NCBI GenBank assembly: GCA_902500695.1
Contig: CABVRQ010000015.1
Coordinates: 36,041 to 51,776 of the forward strand
Direction of reading: 5' to 3'
Origin: an uncultured Nitrospira sp.
GTDB taxonomy: Bacteria > Nitrospirota > Nitrospiria > Nitrospirales > UBA8639
Length of the DNA: 15,736 nucleotides
Within the stretch, counting starts at the first letter, position 1. Every line of letters starts with the position of its first letter. Shown piece after piece: positions 7,902 to 14,382 of this stretch. A model generated the notes under the pieces. The model ran no database searches and was not told where the DNA came from. It worked only from the letters and a program-made list of their open reading frames with translations. The position numbers and the translations under genes were made by a program.

Positions 7902-8601
7902 GCGTTTCCTCCCTTCTATCTATTTTCCTCAAACTGTTCATTCTTTGCATCTGATCAAATATTTCCAAAACACGTTCTCCGCCGCTTTACCTACCTTCCC
8001 TTTCCCTGATTCATGGCCTCGCCGATTTTTCTTCGCACCCGGATTCTCACCCCGAGCCCTACCTGTCATGTGAAAAAATAACTATGGAACCTGTTTGTCA
8101 GAAAACCTAATTTATGAATGGGTAGACAACGTCATTCCTTCTTTTTTGGGTGAGAAAGTATTCCAGAAAAAGAAAGCTAATGGCGAATGTGCGGTGGAAG
8201 TTGGGTCTGATGAGCAATTGCCTGTCTTCGAATGAGGAATCGTATTGGATAACGTCTTTATCCGATCGGATACACCCTTGTTTTTGTACAAGATGATCAG
8301 GGCGATGAAAGATTAGTGTAAAGAGTGATGAAACAATTGATGAAGCGGAACTTTGGAACCGTCAGTGGTTCAGCAATGCGAAATGGCCCACAGATTGCTT
8401 TATGGTCTTGGGCAGTATGGTTCGATGCAAACGAAGATGGAACATGAAATCGTTTGAACCTTTGTAAAAGTAATTTTGACTGACGTTATGGATGCATACG
8501 AAAAAGAACATTAATCCCGACCATTTTGATTTCGTGAAGCCCCTTTCACTGTCCGGGCCTTCATGAGACTCAACCATAGGACAGAAAAAGGAGAAGTGAT
8601 C
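7902..8601. other. 700-base region without a convincing gene; leader of the exported-protein island
   Basis: I see no coding region with start signals and family features here. A plus-strand frame from 7867 overlaps the regulator's end and reads as Pro/Phe-rich low-quality protein. A minus-strand frame from 8655 to 8362 overlaps the next gene's start and has no ribosome binding site I can support. The region holds pyrimidine-rich sequence after the regulator (7907-8030), a perfect 14-base palindrome (8259-8272) and a small inverted repeat, GAACC/GGTTC (8356-8371). Composition is more AT-rich than hyuAB. It may contain the promoter and regulatory sites for the 8602 gene. Confidence 0.5.
8247..8272. 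promoter_or_regulatory. Palindrome and overlapping inverted repeat, possible operator
   Basis: TATCCGATCGGATA (8259-8272) is a perfect 14-base palindrome. Just upstream GGATAA (8247-8252) is complementary to TTATCC (8258-8263), so the central TTATCC can pair with either flank. This gives either two mutually exclusive hairpins in RNA or a triple half-site in DNA. It lies 330 bases before the first island gene. A protein-binding role is inferred only from symmetry. Confidence 0.35.
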
Positions 8602-9069
8602 ATGAGCAGGTTTCACGATCAACAATTCAATCAACAAAACTCCCGGTTGGTTCACAGTTCGGGTCAGTTCAGAAGGACCGGAGTTTTGTACCTAACGGGG
8701 TTGGCCGTCTTGGCTACGGTGGTCTTGACCGGTCAAGCCTGGGCTGGTGCGGGGTGTGACCTGAATGTTCGGGTCAACAACCACACGGCCAACTCGCTTT
8801 TAGTCTACGGGGTATCTAAAAGCTCCGCCAGCAAGTCCGGGTTGAATCTCTGGAGCCCACTAACGGGGATGGATGATGCATTATTAGATCCTGAAAATTC
8901 TGGAGCTGCGTCGCATTCAAAACAAGCGGTGGAACTGCAACTTCCGTGTTGGACGGGAAAAGTTGATTTTAAAATTAAATATCTTGACGGAGGGAGCGAA
9001 AAGTGGACACGCCGTGACGGTGTGCAAATTAAATCTGGCGATACCATACAAATCAACATTAGTAACTAA
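8602..9069 (+). CDS. Small exported two-cysteine protein, paralog of 9237 gene
   Basis: The ATG at 8602 is preceded by AAGGAG (8588-8593) at eight bases and gives 155 residues; an earlier in-frame start at 8563 lacks this. The signal peptide is long, with a polar N-region of about 26 residues, a hydrophobic core at 28-43 and AWA as the probable cleavage site (after 48). The mature protein of about 107 residues begins GAGCDLNVRV and has only two cysteines, C52 and C116, likely to form one disulfide in the periplasm. The pattern is beta-rich: CDLNVRVNN, VELQLPCW, VDFKIKYLDG, DTIQINI. It aligns over its length with the next gene's product (GC.L.V...N at the start, W in the middle, second Cys, then a .KY...... 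strand pair). Family not recognised. No binding or catalytic residues are evident. Confidence 0.85.
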   Translation: MSRFHDQQFNQQNSRLVHSSGQFRRTGVLYLTGLAVLATVVLTGQAWAGAGCDLNVRVNNHTANSLLVYGVSKSSASKSGLNLWSPLTGMDDALLDPENSGAASHSKQAVELQLPCWTGKVDFKIKYLDGGSEKWTRRDGVQIKSGDTIQINISN

Positions 9070-9222
9070 AACGAGGATTAATCGTAAACTTTTCATTTCA
9101 CCTTAGTTTGGGAACCTAAAACCTTCATTGAGTCTTTCTGAGGAGAAGTCTGGAGAAAGTCTCTAGGGTTTTTCTCGCCAGGTCAGGCACTGTGCGACAA
9201 CCAACTTTTTGACGGTGATAAG

Positions 9223-9241
9223 AAGGAGGTCATGTGATGAG
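9223..9241 (+). promoter_or_regulatory. Strong ribosome binding site, near-identical to that at 9796
   Basis: AAGGAGGT at 9223-9230 lies six bases before the ATG at 9237. The stretch through the ATGAGC start differs from the same stretch at 9796-9814 at only two positions (A/G and G/C), although the two following proteins are not alike. An ATG at 9232 is closed at once by TGA and is too close to the ribosome binding site to be used. Confidence 0.7.
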
Positions 9242-9665
9242 CATTAACAGCTTCAGTAAATTGAAAGAAAGCAGTAGTAAGCAATTGGGGTTCGCCAATT
9301 TCGGGAAATGTGTTCGCTTCCCGGTTCTGGTTGCCCTTTCCTTTCTTGGTGCCCTGGCGACGACTGGGTCCGCGAACGCTGGTTGCGGTCTGACCGTGAC
9401 ATTCGACAACGATCTGAATACGTCAATTCAAATCCTGGAGGTTGATGCCAAGACCACCACCGGTTCATGGAAGACCGTGTATGACGATGCGTTCACGATT
9501 GCCGAGGGTACAAAAGTGACCAAGGCGATCGAGACCAATGGCGGGTGTGCATTCCCTCATCACCTTCGCGCTAAGTACGAGAAAGGCAAGAATACTCTGT
9601 ACGAAACCAAGGGTCCCATCGCGACTGCGGTGGATAAGAAGATCAATATGGAATTTGACGACTGA
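9237..9665 (+). CDS. Small exported two-cysteine protein, paralog of 8602 gene
   Basis: A 142-residue protein from the ATG at 9237, chosen because AAGGAGGT lies six bases upstream; an in-frame GTG directly before it is less likely. Residues 1-48 form a long signal peptide with core VLVALSFLGALATTG and cleavage site ANA. The mature 94 residues begin GCGLTVTFDND and contain two cysteines, C50 and C104, matching in position those of the 8602 product. The product is shorter than that paralog by loops around the central Trp (W78). The C-terminal half, HHLRAKYEKGKNTLYE and KKINMEF, reads as beta strands. Similarity is low enough to indicate an old duplication. It probably sits in the periplasm or is secreted. 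Function unknown. Confidence 0.87.
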   Translation: MSINSFSKLKESSSKQLGFANFGKCVRFPVLVALSFLGALATTGSANAGCGLTVTFDNDLNTSIQILEVDAKTTTGSWKTVYDDAFTIAEGTKVTKAIETNGGCAFPHHLRAKYEKGKNTLYETKGPIATAVDKKINMEFDD

Positions 9666-9731
9666 GAGCAACAGGAATTCCGGGAATTTTTAAGGAAGGA
9701 ATGGGCAACTGGAAAACATGGATTTTTGAAA

Positions 9732-9764
9732 AGGTTGTCAGGGTGTTTTCCCTGTCCGACACCT
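9732..9764. other. Stem-loop between the 9237 and 9809 genes
   Basis: CAGGG (9739-9743) pairs with CCCTG (9750-9754) around the loop TGTTTT, and the flanks AGG.TGT and ACACCT extend the stem with an interior loop. No run of T follows, so it is not a canonical intrinsic terminator. It may stabilise or process the transcript. Confidence 0.3.
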
Positions 9765-9795
9765 CGGCAAAACAACATACAGGACCGGGAATATA

Positions 9796-9814
9796 AGGAG
9801 GTCGTGTCATGAGC
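9796..9814 (+). promoter_or_regulatory. Strong ribosome binding site, near-identical to that at 9223
   Basis: TAAGGAGGT at 9794-9802 lies six bases before the ATG at 9809. The bases from AAGGAGGT to ATGAGC match those of the preceding gene except at two positions, which suggests that this start region was copied or is under common selection. Confidence 0.7.
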
Positions 9815-10420
9815 AGAATAAATGTAACGTCATCATCCAAATTTTCTATTGTGTCTGGAGTGCTGGGAGCCATGGTTTTTGCGTTCAGTGGGTCTTTGGC
9901 CCATGCGGGGCAGGAGTGTTACGATTTTAGCGATCTCCCGGTAGGGAGTCAGTATCAACGGGGAGACACGGTGAATGCCGAGCATTCTGTGGCTACTCTC
10001 AGGCAATTCTATGTCAGTGAGAATCAGCCTTCTCTGCAAGAGAGCCAGGTTGCCGAGGTGGTGTCTTCTAATATTCCTCAGGGAGGGGCTCCATCATTAA
10101 AATTATACTCGATCAACGTTCAGCTCACCCCCACCACGCCGGTTCAAGAGATTCGCTTAAGATTTGCTGAAAACACCGGCGGAGCCTATATCCAAAACTT
10201 TGAGGTCAATGGCCAAAAACGCGTCTTGCAGGGGGGGCTTTCCCAACTCCATCAGACGACAACGGGGAATGCCAAAATTCATGTGACCGCAGCACCCGGT
10301 GGAGGTAACTTTATTGTGGGTACGCTTGAAATGCGCGCCAACCAGGGAACTTCCATTGCATCCTTCTCCATTGGGGGGAACAGTCAATTCTTTATCGATG
10401 ATGTGTGCATCAAGAAATAA
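9809..10420 (+). CDS. Exported two-cysteine beta-sandwich-like protein
   Basis: A 203-residue protein with a short, clean signal peptide (core SIVSGVLGAMVFAFSGSL, cleavage after AHA at 33). The mature protein opens GQECYDFSDLPVGSQY and closes FFIDDVCIKK, so its only two cysteines (C37 and C200) lie near its two ends and would join the termini. Between them are alternating beta strands: LKLYSINVQL, QEIRLRFAENTGG, AYIQNFEVNG, AKIHVTA, GTLEMRA, ASFSIGG. This C-DF-L-G start and IDDVC end resemble, as far as I recall, jelly-roll or carbohydrate-binding-like domains in several exported bacterial proteins of unknown function. That link is tentative. It follows the 9237 gene by 143 bases and has the same translation start cassette, but its mature part does not align with those two paralogs. 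Confidence 0.85.
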   Translation: MSRINVTSSSKFSIVSGVLGAMVFAFSGSLAHAGQECYDFSDLPVGSQYQRGDTVNAEHSVATLRQFYVSENQPSLQESQVAEVVSSNIPQGGAPSLKLYSINVQLTPTTPVQEIRLRFAENTGGAYIQNFEVNGQKRVLQGGLSQLHQTTTGNAKIHVTAAPGGGNFIVGTLEMRANQGTSIASFSIGGNSQFFIDDVCIKK

Positions 10421-10436
10421 TCCATCAGAGGGCTAG

Positions 10437-10470
10437 AGGTCAGGGGTGGCCCACACGCCACCCTTGACCT
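10437..10470 (+). terminator. Strong stem-loop after the 9809 gene, possible terminator
   Basis: AGGTCAGGGGTGGC (10437-10450) pairs with GCCACCCTTGACCT (10457-10470) over 14 positions, with one G-T wobble, around the loop CCACAC. It lies 16 bases past the stop codon. No T run follows, so termination would need Rho, or the element could protect the 3' end of the mRNA. Confidence 0.5.
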
Positions 10471-10671
10471 ACGACAATTCATAAACGAAAAAAATCATTG
10501 TTGGAATTGACAAGGATCAAAGCTGATTGGAAGGAGTGTTATAGCCAGAAATCCCGTGGACGACACCATCCGTAGCCTTGCTATGCCCAAACGGAAATTG
10601 AAGAAGAGAGTTTGAAGATGCATGCGAGCATATAAATTTAAGATAGAGCTAACCATGGCAAAGAGGAGGCG

Positions 10672-11103
10672 ATGAGGAATGTGTGTAACGAATCTCCATG
10701 GAATCCTAATCCGGTAAGGCTGCAAGGTTTCCACGTAAGGTGGTTTGTCGTCTTGGGATTGGTTGTGTGTCTGGTTTGGATTCAACCCATCGCGCATGCG
10801 GTCTCACTCAACGACTCAAAGGCCTACTGGCTGGGTTGGTCTCCGATAAAGATTCCGGATTCCGGTTTCGACTTCGGCGGCAAAATGTGCGCACCGGACA
10901 ACCGGCATTACACGTTGGAGATCGACCTCGAAAAATACAGTGACAACAAGTTGGGCTATATCAAGGTCGGGCTCCAAACCCTTGGGACGGACGACGCGTG
11001 GCGCACGATTGGCACGTCGAAGTCCGAGTACGTGAAAGTATATTCTTACCTCTGTGAAGACAGGACTGATTGCCTGCACTCGGCCGCCACTAAGATCGAT
11101 TGA
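10672..11103 (+). CDS. Short exported protein, internally deleted relative of the 12977 product
   Basis: A 143-residue protein with a long signal peptide (core WFVVLGLVVCLVWI, cleavage after AHA at 43). The mature part is clearly homologous to the second repeat of the 12977 product: SGFDFGG (64-70), then KMCAPDN (71-77), then GYIKVGLQTLGTDDAWRTIG (95-114). In the longer protein the FDFGG and KVCAADN segments are separated by 61 residues that are absent here, including the first cysteine of the conserved pair. GAGGAGG (10663-10669) is only two bases from the ATG at 10672, so the GTG at 10681 may be the real start. A six-codon frame (10655-10675) overlaps the ATG through ATGA. The remaining cysteines are C73, C128 and C134 in the mature part. 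The function is unknown, and the protein may be non-functional. Confidence 0.75.
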   Translation: MRNVCNESPWNPNPVRLQGFHVRWFVVLGLVVCLVWIQPIAHAVSLNDSKAYWLGWSPIKIPDSGFDFGGKMCAPDNRHYTLEIDLEKYSDNKLGYIKVGLQTLGTDDAWRTIGTSKSEYVKVYSYLCEDRTDCLHSAATKID

Positions 11104-11157
11104 AAGGCTCTGCTGTTTGAAGAAGGAAACTTCACCCGAATGGAAAGGGACACTTGC

Positions 11158-11887
11158 ATGACTCGATACTCAACATCCAGCACACCGCTCATCCTTGTAT
11201 CCGTCAGTATTGCCTCGGCGCTTCTTCTTCTAGTCGTGACTTCCACGCAGGCTGGACGATATCCGAAAGGCGCCATGCTCAACGGGGCGCCCGTTGACTC
11301 AGAGCACATCTCCGGATTCCAAGGGACGGACTTTGTCGTGGGTATACCCGACAGTAGCACCAACGATGATTAGGCCGTGTTCGGTCTTTCCTCGGAGGAA
11401 CAACGAGATCACCTCTGCTACGTCACGATACGAACGGAGAACATCAACGACTCCAGCGGCAAGCAGGACCTCAAGAAGGAATTCTGTAGCGGCAAGGAAA
11501 AGAGCCGTGAAATGGTGACAGCTCCAGACAAGGCCTACGGCAAGCGTTCATTCGTCAACGGTGTGCGTGTCGGCATGAATGGCGATGACACACGAGTGAA
11601 AGGAATTCAGATCCGTGGAGGGACCATTAACAAAGAAGGGAGGCTGGCAAAGCTGGGACCTGGCGTGCAAGACCAAAAGGTCGGCAACATCTCGCGCTTC
11701 AATCCCGAGGAGTCGAAGGGCGACCGCCTCAATTGCAAAAACAACTGGAAGCGTTGGGTGCTGTGTCCCTAAGTCAATCTAATCGCCACCGCTGTTCCTT
11801 TATTTCGAAGCTGGCAAGGAACCGAGTTCTCTGCACGGCATCGGACTGCAGTGCCGGAATGTCAGTGGCGTATATGTGTTGTCTTGA
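11158..11887 (+). pseudogene. Broken gene for an exported protein (two stops and a frameshift)
   Basis: The ATG at 11158 has GGAAAGGGA upstream (11142-11150) and starts a standard signal peptide (LILVSVSIASALLLLVV, cleavage near TQA). The frame is stopped by TAG at 11371-11373 but continues open in the same frame for 132 codons (GLSSEEQRDHLCYVTIRTEN, FVNGVRVGMNGDDTRVKGIQ, CKNNWKRWVLCP). A second stop, TAA at 11770-11772, follows CP; the frame then reads VNLIATAV. After about 11797 the next frame continues with YFEAGKEPSSLHGIGLQCR and ends in TGA at 11885-11887. I recall a secreted family, not named with certainty, that has RVKG, NW..W..CP, IATA and SLTGI.L.CR in this order, so these pieces look like one gene with three lesions. 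Readthrough of the TAG alone could not restore it. Confidence 0.8.
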
Positions 11888-11956
11888 GAGACGAATTTAT
11901 CACGCTAGAGAAGCGTAAGGTGTGTCAGGATAGGGAGAGCAAACACTTTATCATTT

Positions 11957-11977
11957 AAGGAGGGAGCAATGTCATGA
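11957..11977 (+). promoter_or_regulatory. Ribosome binding site with an overlapping two-codon mini-ORF
   Basis: AAGGAGG (11957-11963) lies five bases before an ATG at 11969 that reads ATG-TCA-TGA. The stop overlaps the ATG of the real gene at 11974, which is ten bases from the same site. The better-spaced start therefore belongs to the mini-ORF, and termination-reinitiation at the ATGA overlap is possible. Confidence 0.45.
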
Positions 11978-12921
11978 AAAAGTTGATTTTGGCTTTACTG
12001 TTCACTGTGCTGGCAACGTCGGTGCATGCAAAAAAGTTTGAAGTAGAAAACTGTGACTCTTCTTCTATGGAGGATATCAATTGGGCTGTTGATTTCATAG
12101 ACAAAAACATTGATCAGATGCTTTCGGAGGCAACATTTATCCCCAGTAAGTATGGAGATAAGATTAAGAAGAAATGGCCAACATCGACGCTTAAATGTTC
12201 GACAAAGAAAAAATGTGACGATACCGTTCTTGGTTACCATCGAGGGGGAAATAAAATAAACCTTTGTTGGGACCAAATACGCGATGGCAGTTCGACTCGT
12301 TGTGAGCTGGTTGGAATCATAATGCACGAAAAAGCACATGCGGCCAACGTTCCAATTGAAAAAAAGCATAACGACGCAAACGAGTATTCCTATGTGAGAC
12401 CAATAGATCTGGTCTATCGCTTTGATGATGTGGTGGAGCGTATTTGTCTATCTGGCGGGGCAACTACGCCAATGACCGGGGGGGCGATAGTCGAGTCTGG
12501 AGGAACCATCAGGATGGATTTAGGACAGTTCTGTTCAACCAATACCCAATGCGCCTCAAATAACTGTGGGGCTGGAGGAGTCTGTGTTTGCAATGATGAT
12601 AATGATTGTGGTTCAGGCTCGCGTTGCAAGAAGCGAATCGGAAAAAATTATTGTGTGCCTACAGGGGGTGACTTTGGGGATTATTGCGAGAAGAATTCAG
12701 ACTGTGGCATGGGCAAATGTGAAAAGAAAAGTTGTGTCTGTGAAAATGATAAGGATTGCAGAACTTCATTAGGTGAAACTGCTTTTCGCTGTGCAAAGCC
12801 GGGACTCGGATTTGGAAAGAACTTTTGCCAGGCCACGTCTGTGTCAAACGGGGGCGCTTGTCAAAAGGACTCTGACTGTAACAGCGATAAATGCAAAAAA
12901 GATAAGTGTGTGAGTAAGTAA
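11974..12921 (+). CDS. Exported HExxH metalloprotease-like protein with cysteine-rich repeats
   Basis: A 315-residue protein. Residues 1-19 are a signal peptide (MKKLILALLFTVLATSVHA). The N-terminal domain (about 25-160) has INLCWDQIR followed by VGIIMHEKAHAANV, with HEKAH at 118-122 as a zinc-binding HExxH motif. The order of a strand ending in LC, then HExxH, then an Asp (D134) resembles the Asp-zincin (M35-like) fold, but the third ligand is not certain. Six cysteines lie in this part. A Gly/Thr linker (160-183) leads to 187-312, which has 20 cysteines in about three repeats of the form C-x5-C-x4-C, C.C, DC, C, C (QFCSTNTQC, CVCNDDNDCGSG, CVCENDKDC, CQKDSDCNSDKC). These resemble EB-module or Dickkopf-type repeats. 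The coding sequence is visibly more AT- and Lys-rich than its neighbours, a possible sign of transfer. It is probably secreted and disulfide-rich. Confidence 0.85.
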   Translation: MKKLILALLFTVLATSVHAKKFEVENCDSSSMEDINWAVDFIDKNIDQMLSEATFIPSKYGDKIKKKWPTSTLKCSTKKKCDDTVLGYHRGGNKINLCWDQIRDGSSTRCELVGIIMHEKAHAANVPIEKKHNDANEYSYVRPIDLVYRFDDVVERICLSGGATTPMTGGAIVESGGTIRMDLGQFCSTNTQCASNNCGAGGVCVCNDDNDCGSGSRCKKRIGKNYCVPTGGDFGDYCEKNSDCGMGKCEKKSCVCENDKDCRTSLGETAFRCAKPGLGFGKNFCQATSVSNGGACQKDSDCNSDKCKKDKCVSK

Positions 12922-12976
12922 TGATTAACGGAGATGACTACAGTCGACTCCAATGAGGACAATAAGAGAGGAACCC

Positions 12977-13921
12977 ATGAAAAAACCAGCCAAAGAAACC
13001 AATTGGAAACAGAGTTATGTCCGACCGTATTGGGACTATCGATGGGTTCTCGCATTGCTGATATCCATGCTATGCCTCGTGGGAGCAGAATCGGACGTTC
13101 ACGCGCAATACATCGGCAGTTCCGAGATAAAAATAGACCAAAAGAAATTTGAATTCGATGGGGGGTTGGACTGGGAAATCCACGATGGTGAGATGAAGCC
13201 TCTACTTCATGGCGACCTGGATTTGAAGGATGCGGGAGGCTTGTGCGGACGAATGCGCATGGACTTCCATGGTGGCGGGCACGTATTCCTGACCACGGAA
13301 TATGGTGGGGAGGTCTGTGCAAAAGGCGATACGCGGCAAGTTTGGGAGGTCGATCTTAGTCCGTACGACAGTAACAAACTGAACGAGGTCAAGGTTTCTA
13401 TTGAAAAGAAGACGGCGAGCACGGAATGGACCATCATTGGGTCAAAGACTGTCAAGCTGAGCACTATCCATGACAAAGTAAAAATCACTGCGGACGGATT
13501 CGACTTCGGAGGTAATACTTTCGTTCTCGGCGCCCCAACCAACTCCGGCGATGTGGCCTGGGTATGGACCGGAGGCAAGGTTATTCCTCTCCTAACCGGG
13601 ACGCTTCACATTAACAATGCGGCCAGCGCCTGCGCGCGCATGCGGATCGAATATTTCACGTTAGATGACGTTTCCCTGGCCGACAAGGTTGGTGGCAAGG
13701 TCTGCGCGGCGGATAATACCCATCATACGTGGAGCGTGGACCTCGACCCATATGGAGACGGAAAGTTGGCGTACATCAAGGTCAGTCTCCAGACTTTAGG
13801 CGCCGACGGCTCCTGGCGCACAATCGGCACACACTCAGTCACCTATGTCAACGCTCCTTTTTGCTGCGAAAGCTGTGTGTGTCGGCTTGCGAGTGGAAAA
13901 CTGTTCCGCACGGTTCCATAA
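12977..13921 (+). CDS. Exported protein with two tandem two-cysteine repeats
   Basis: The ATG at 12977 follows AGAGAGGAA (12965-12973) and gives 314 residues; the in-frame ATG at 12953 lacks a suitable site. The signal peptide (residues 1-43) has a polar N-region of about 22 residues, a core at about 24-36 and cleavage after VHA. Two homologous repeats follow, about 50-163 and 167-292. Each has FxFGG/FDGG, a W, a PLLxGxL strand, C-x-RMR (C90, C219), GG.VCA (C114, C243), a W.VDL.PY segment and a final W..IG. Each cysteine pair probably forms a disulfide inside its repeat. The tail after 293 is different, with CC..C.C (296-302). I do not recognise the family. The 10672 gene encodes a shortened copy of repeat 2. 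It lies 55 bases after the HExxH gene, on the same strand. A ligand-binding or surface role is a guess. Confidence 0.85.
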   Translation: MKKPAKETNWKQSYVRPYWDYRWVLALLISMLCLVGAESDVHAQYIGSSEIKIDQKKFEFDGGLDWEIHDGEMKPLLHGDLDLKDAGGLCGRMRMDFHGGGHVFLTTEYGGEVCAKGDTRQVWEVDLSPYDSNKLNEVKVSIEKKTASTEWTIIGSKTVKLSTIHDKVKITADGFDFGGNTFVLGAPTNSGDVAWVWTGGKVIPLLTGTLHINNAASACARMRIEYFTLDDVSLADKVGGKVCAADNTHHTWSVDLDPYGDGKLAYIKVSLQTLGADGSWRTIGTHSVTYVNAPFCCESCVCRLASGKLFRTVP

Positions 13922-14382
13922 GAAACGAAGCGAAGCAAAGCTAAACTTCAATGGATGAAAGTGTATTTTTCATAGAGATCGGGTGCAAAGAAAGTGAGGC
14001 CTCATGCCCTCGCCATTCGTATCATAAACTCACTGGATGATCTATTTTAAGGACCTCGTCTGATTGAATGGGTGAAAAATCTCCAAAGTCATAAAAACCA
14101 AATGAAGCGAGGAGTTCAAATAGGAGCTGGTCGAGGCCACGGGACGTACTCAAAAGGCTAGAAGGGTTCTCGGTGAGTCAAGCGATTCAAAAGGTTTCGG
14201 CCATGGAAAAAGCCGGGAGAGGAAAAGATGTGCCAAGGGTTCAACCCATGAAGTTTGCCCCAGGGAGCAACATGTTGATTGGGACCTCATTAACAAGAAC
14301 ATGCCAAAGGGAGAATGGCCAGGCAAAAAGGAAAAAACGAAATAGCAATTCCGAGGACAGCAGAAAACAAAAGGAGTCAGAT
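13922..14382. other. 461-base leader without a recognised gene
   Basis: No gene is supported here. The frame of the following gene is open back to a TAA at 14092-14094, about 96 codons, and holds possible starts at 14203, 14248 and 14272. However, none has a clear ribosome binding site, and the encoded residues (Lys/Arg/Ser-rich, low hydrophobicity) do not look like a continuation of a signal peptide. A minus-strand frame at 14150-14407 is a shadow. No terminator with a T run and no known riboswitch was seen. Confidence 0.5.

Noticed and set aside
7867..8073. Plus-strand open frame overlapping the end of the tandem-HTH gene
   Set aside because: It starts inside the regulator in another frame and encodes Pro/Phe-rich residues from pyrimidine-rich sequence, typical of chance.
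8362..8655. Minus-strand open frame of 97 codons across the island leader
   Set aside because: It overlaps the well-supported 8602 start, has no clear ribosome binding site and shows no recognisable domain, so the region is left as non-coding.
11733..11918. Plus-strand open frame of 61 codons after the broken gene
   Set aside because: It is in a different frame from the conserved-looking C-terminal pieces and lacks a ribosome binding site; the reconstructed pseudogene explains the region better.
13861..13921. Possible frameshift at the 3' end of the 12977 gene, suggested by the odd CC..C.C tail
   Set aside because: Alternative frames do not extend the similarity with the 10672 product, whose tail is also Cys-containing and divergent.
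13975..14020. GGTGCAAAG followed by a GC-rich stem, reminiscent of a cyclic-di-GMP (GEMM) riboswitch
   Set aside because: The remaining conserved elements and a second receptor stem were not found, so the similarity is too partial.
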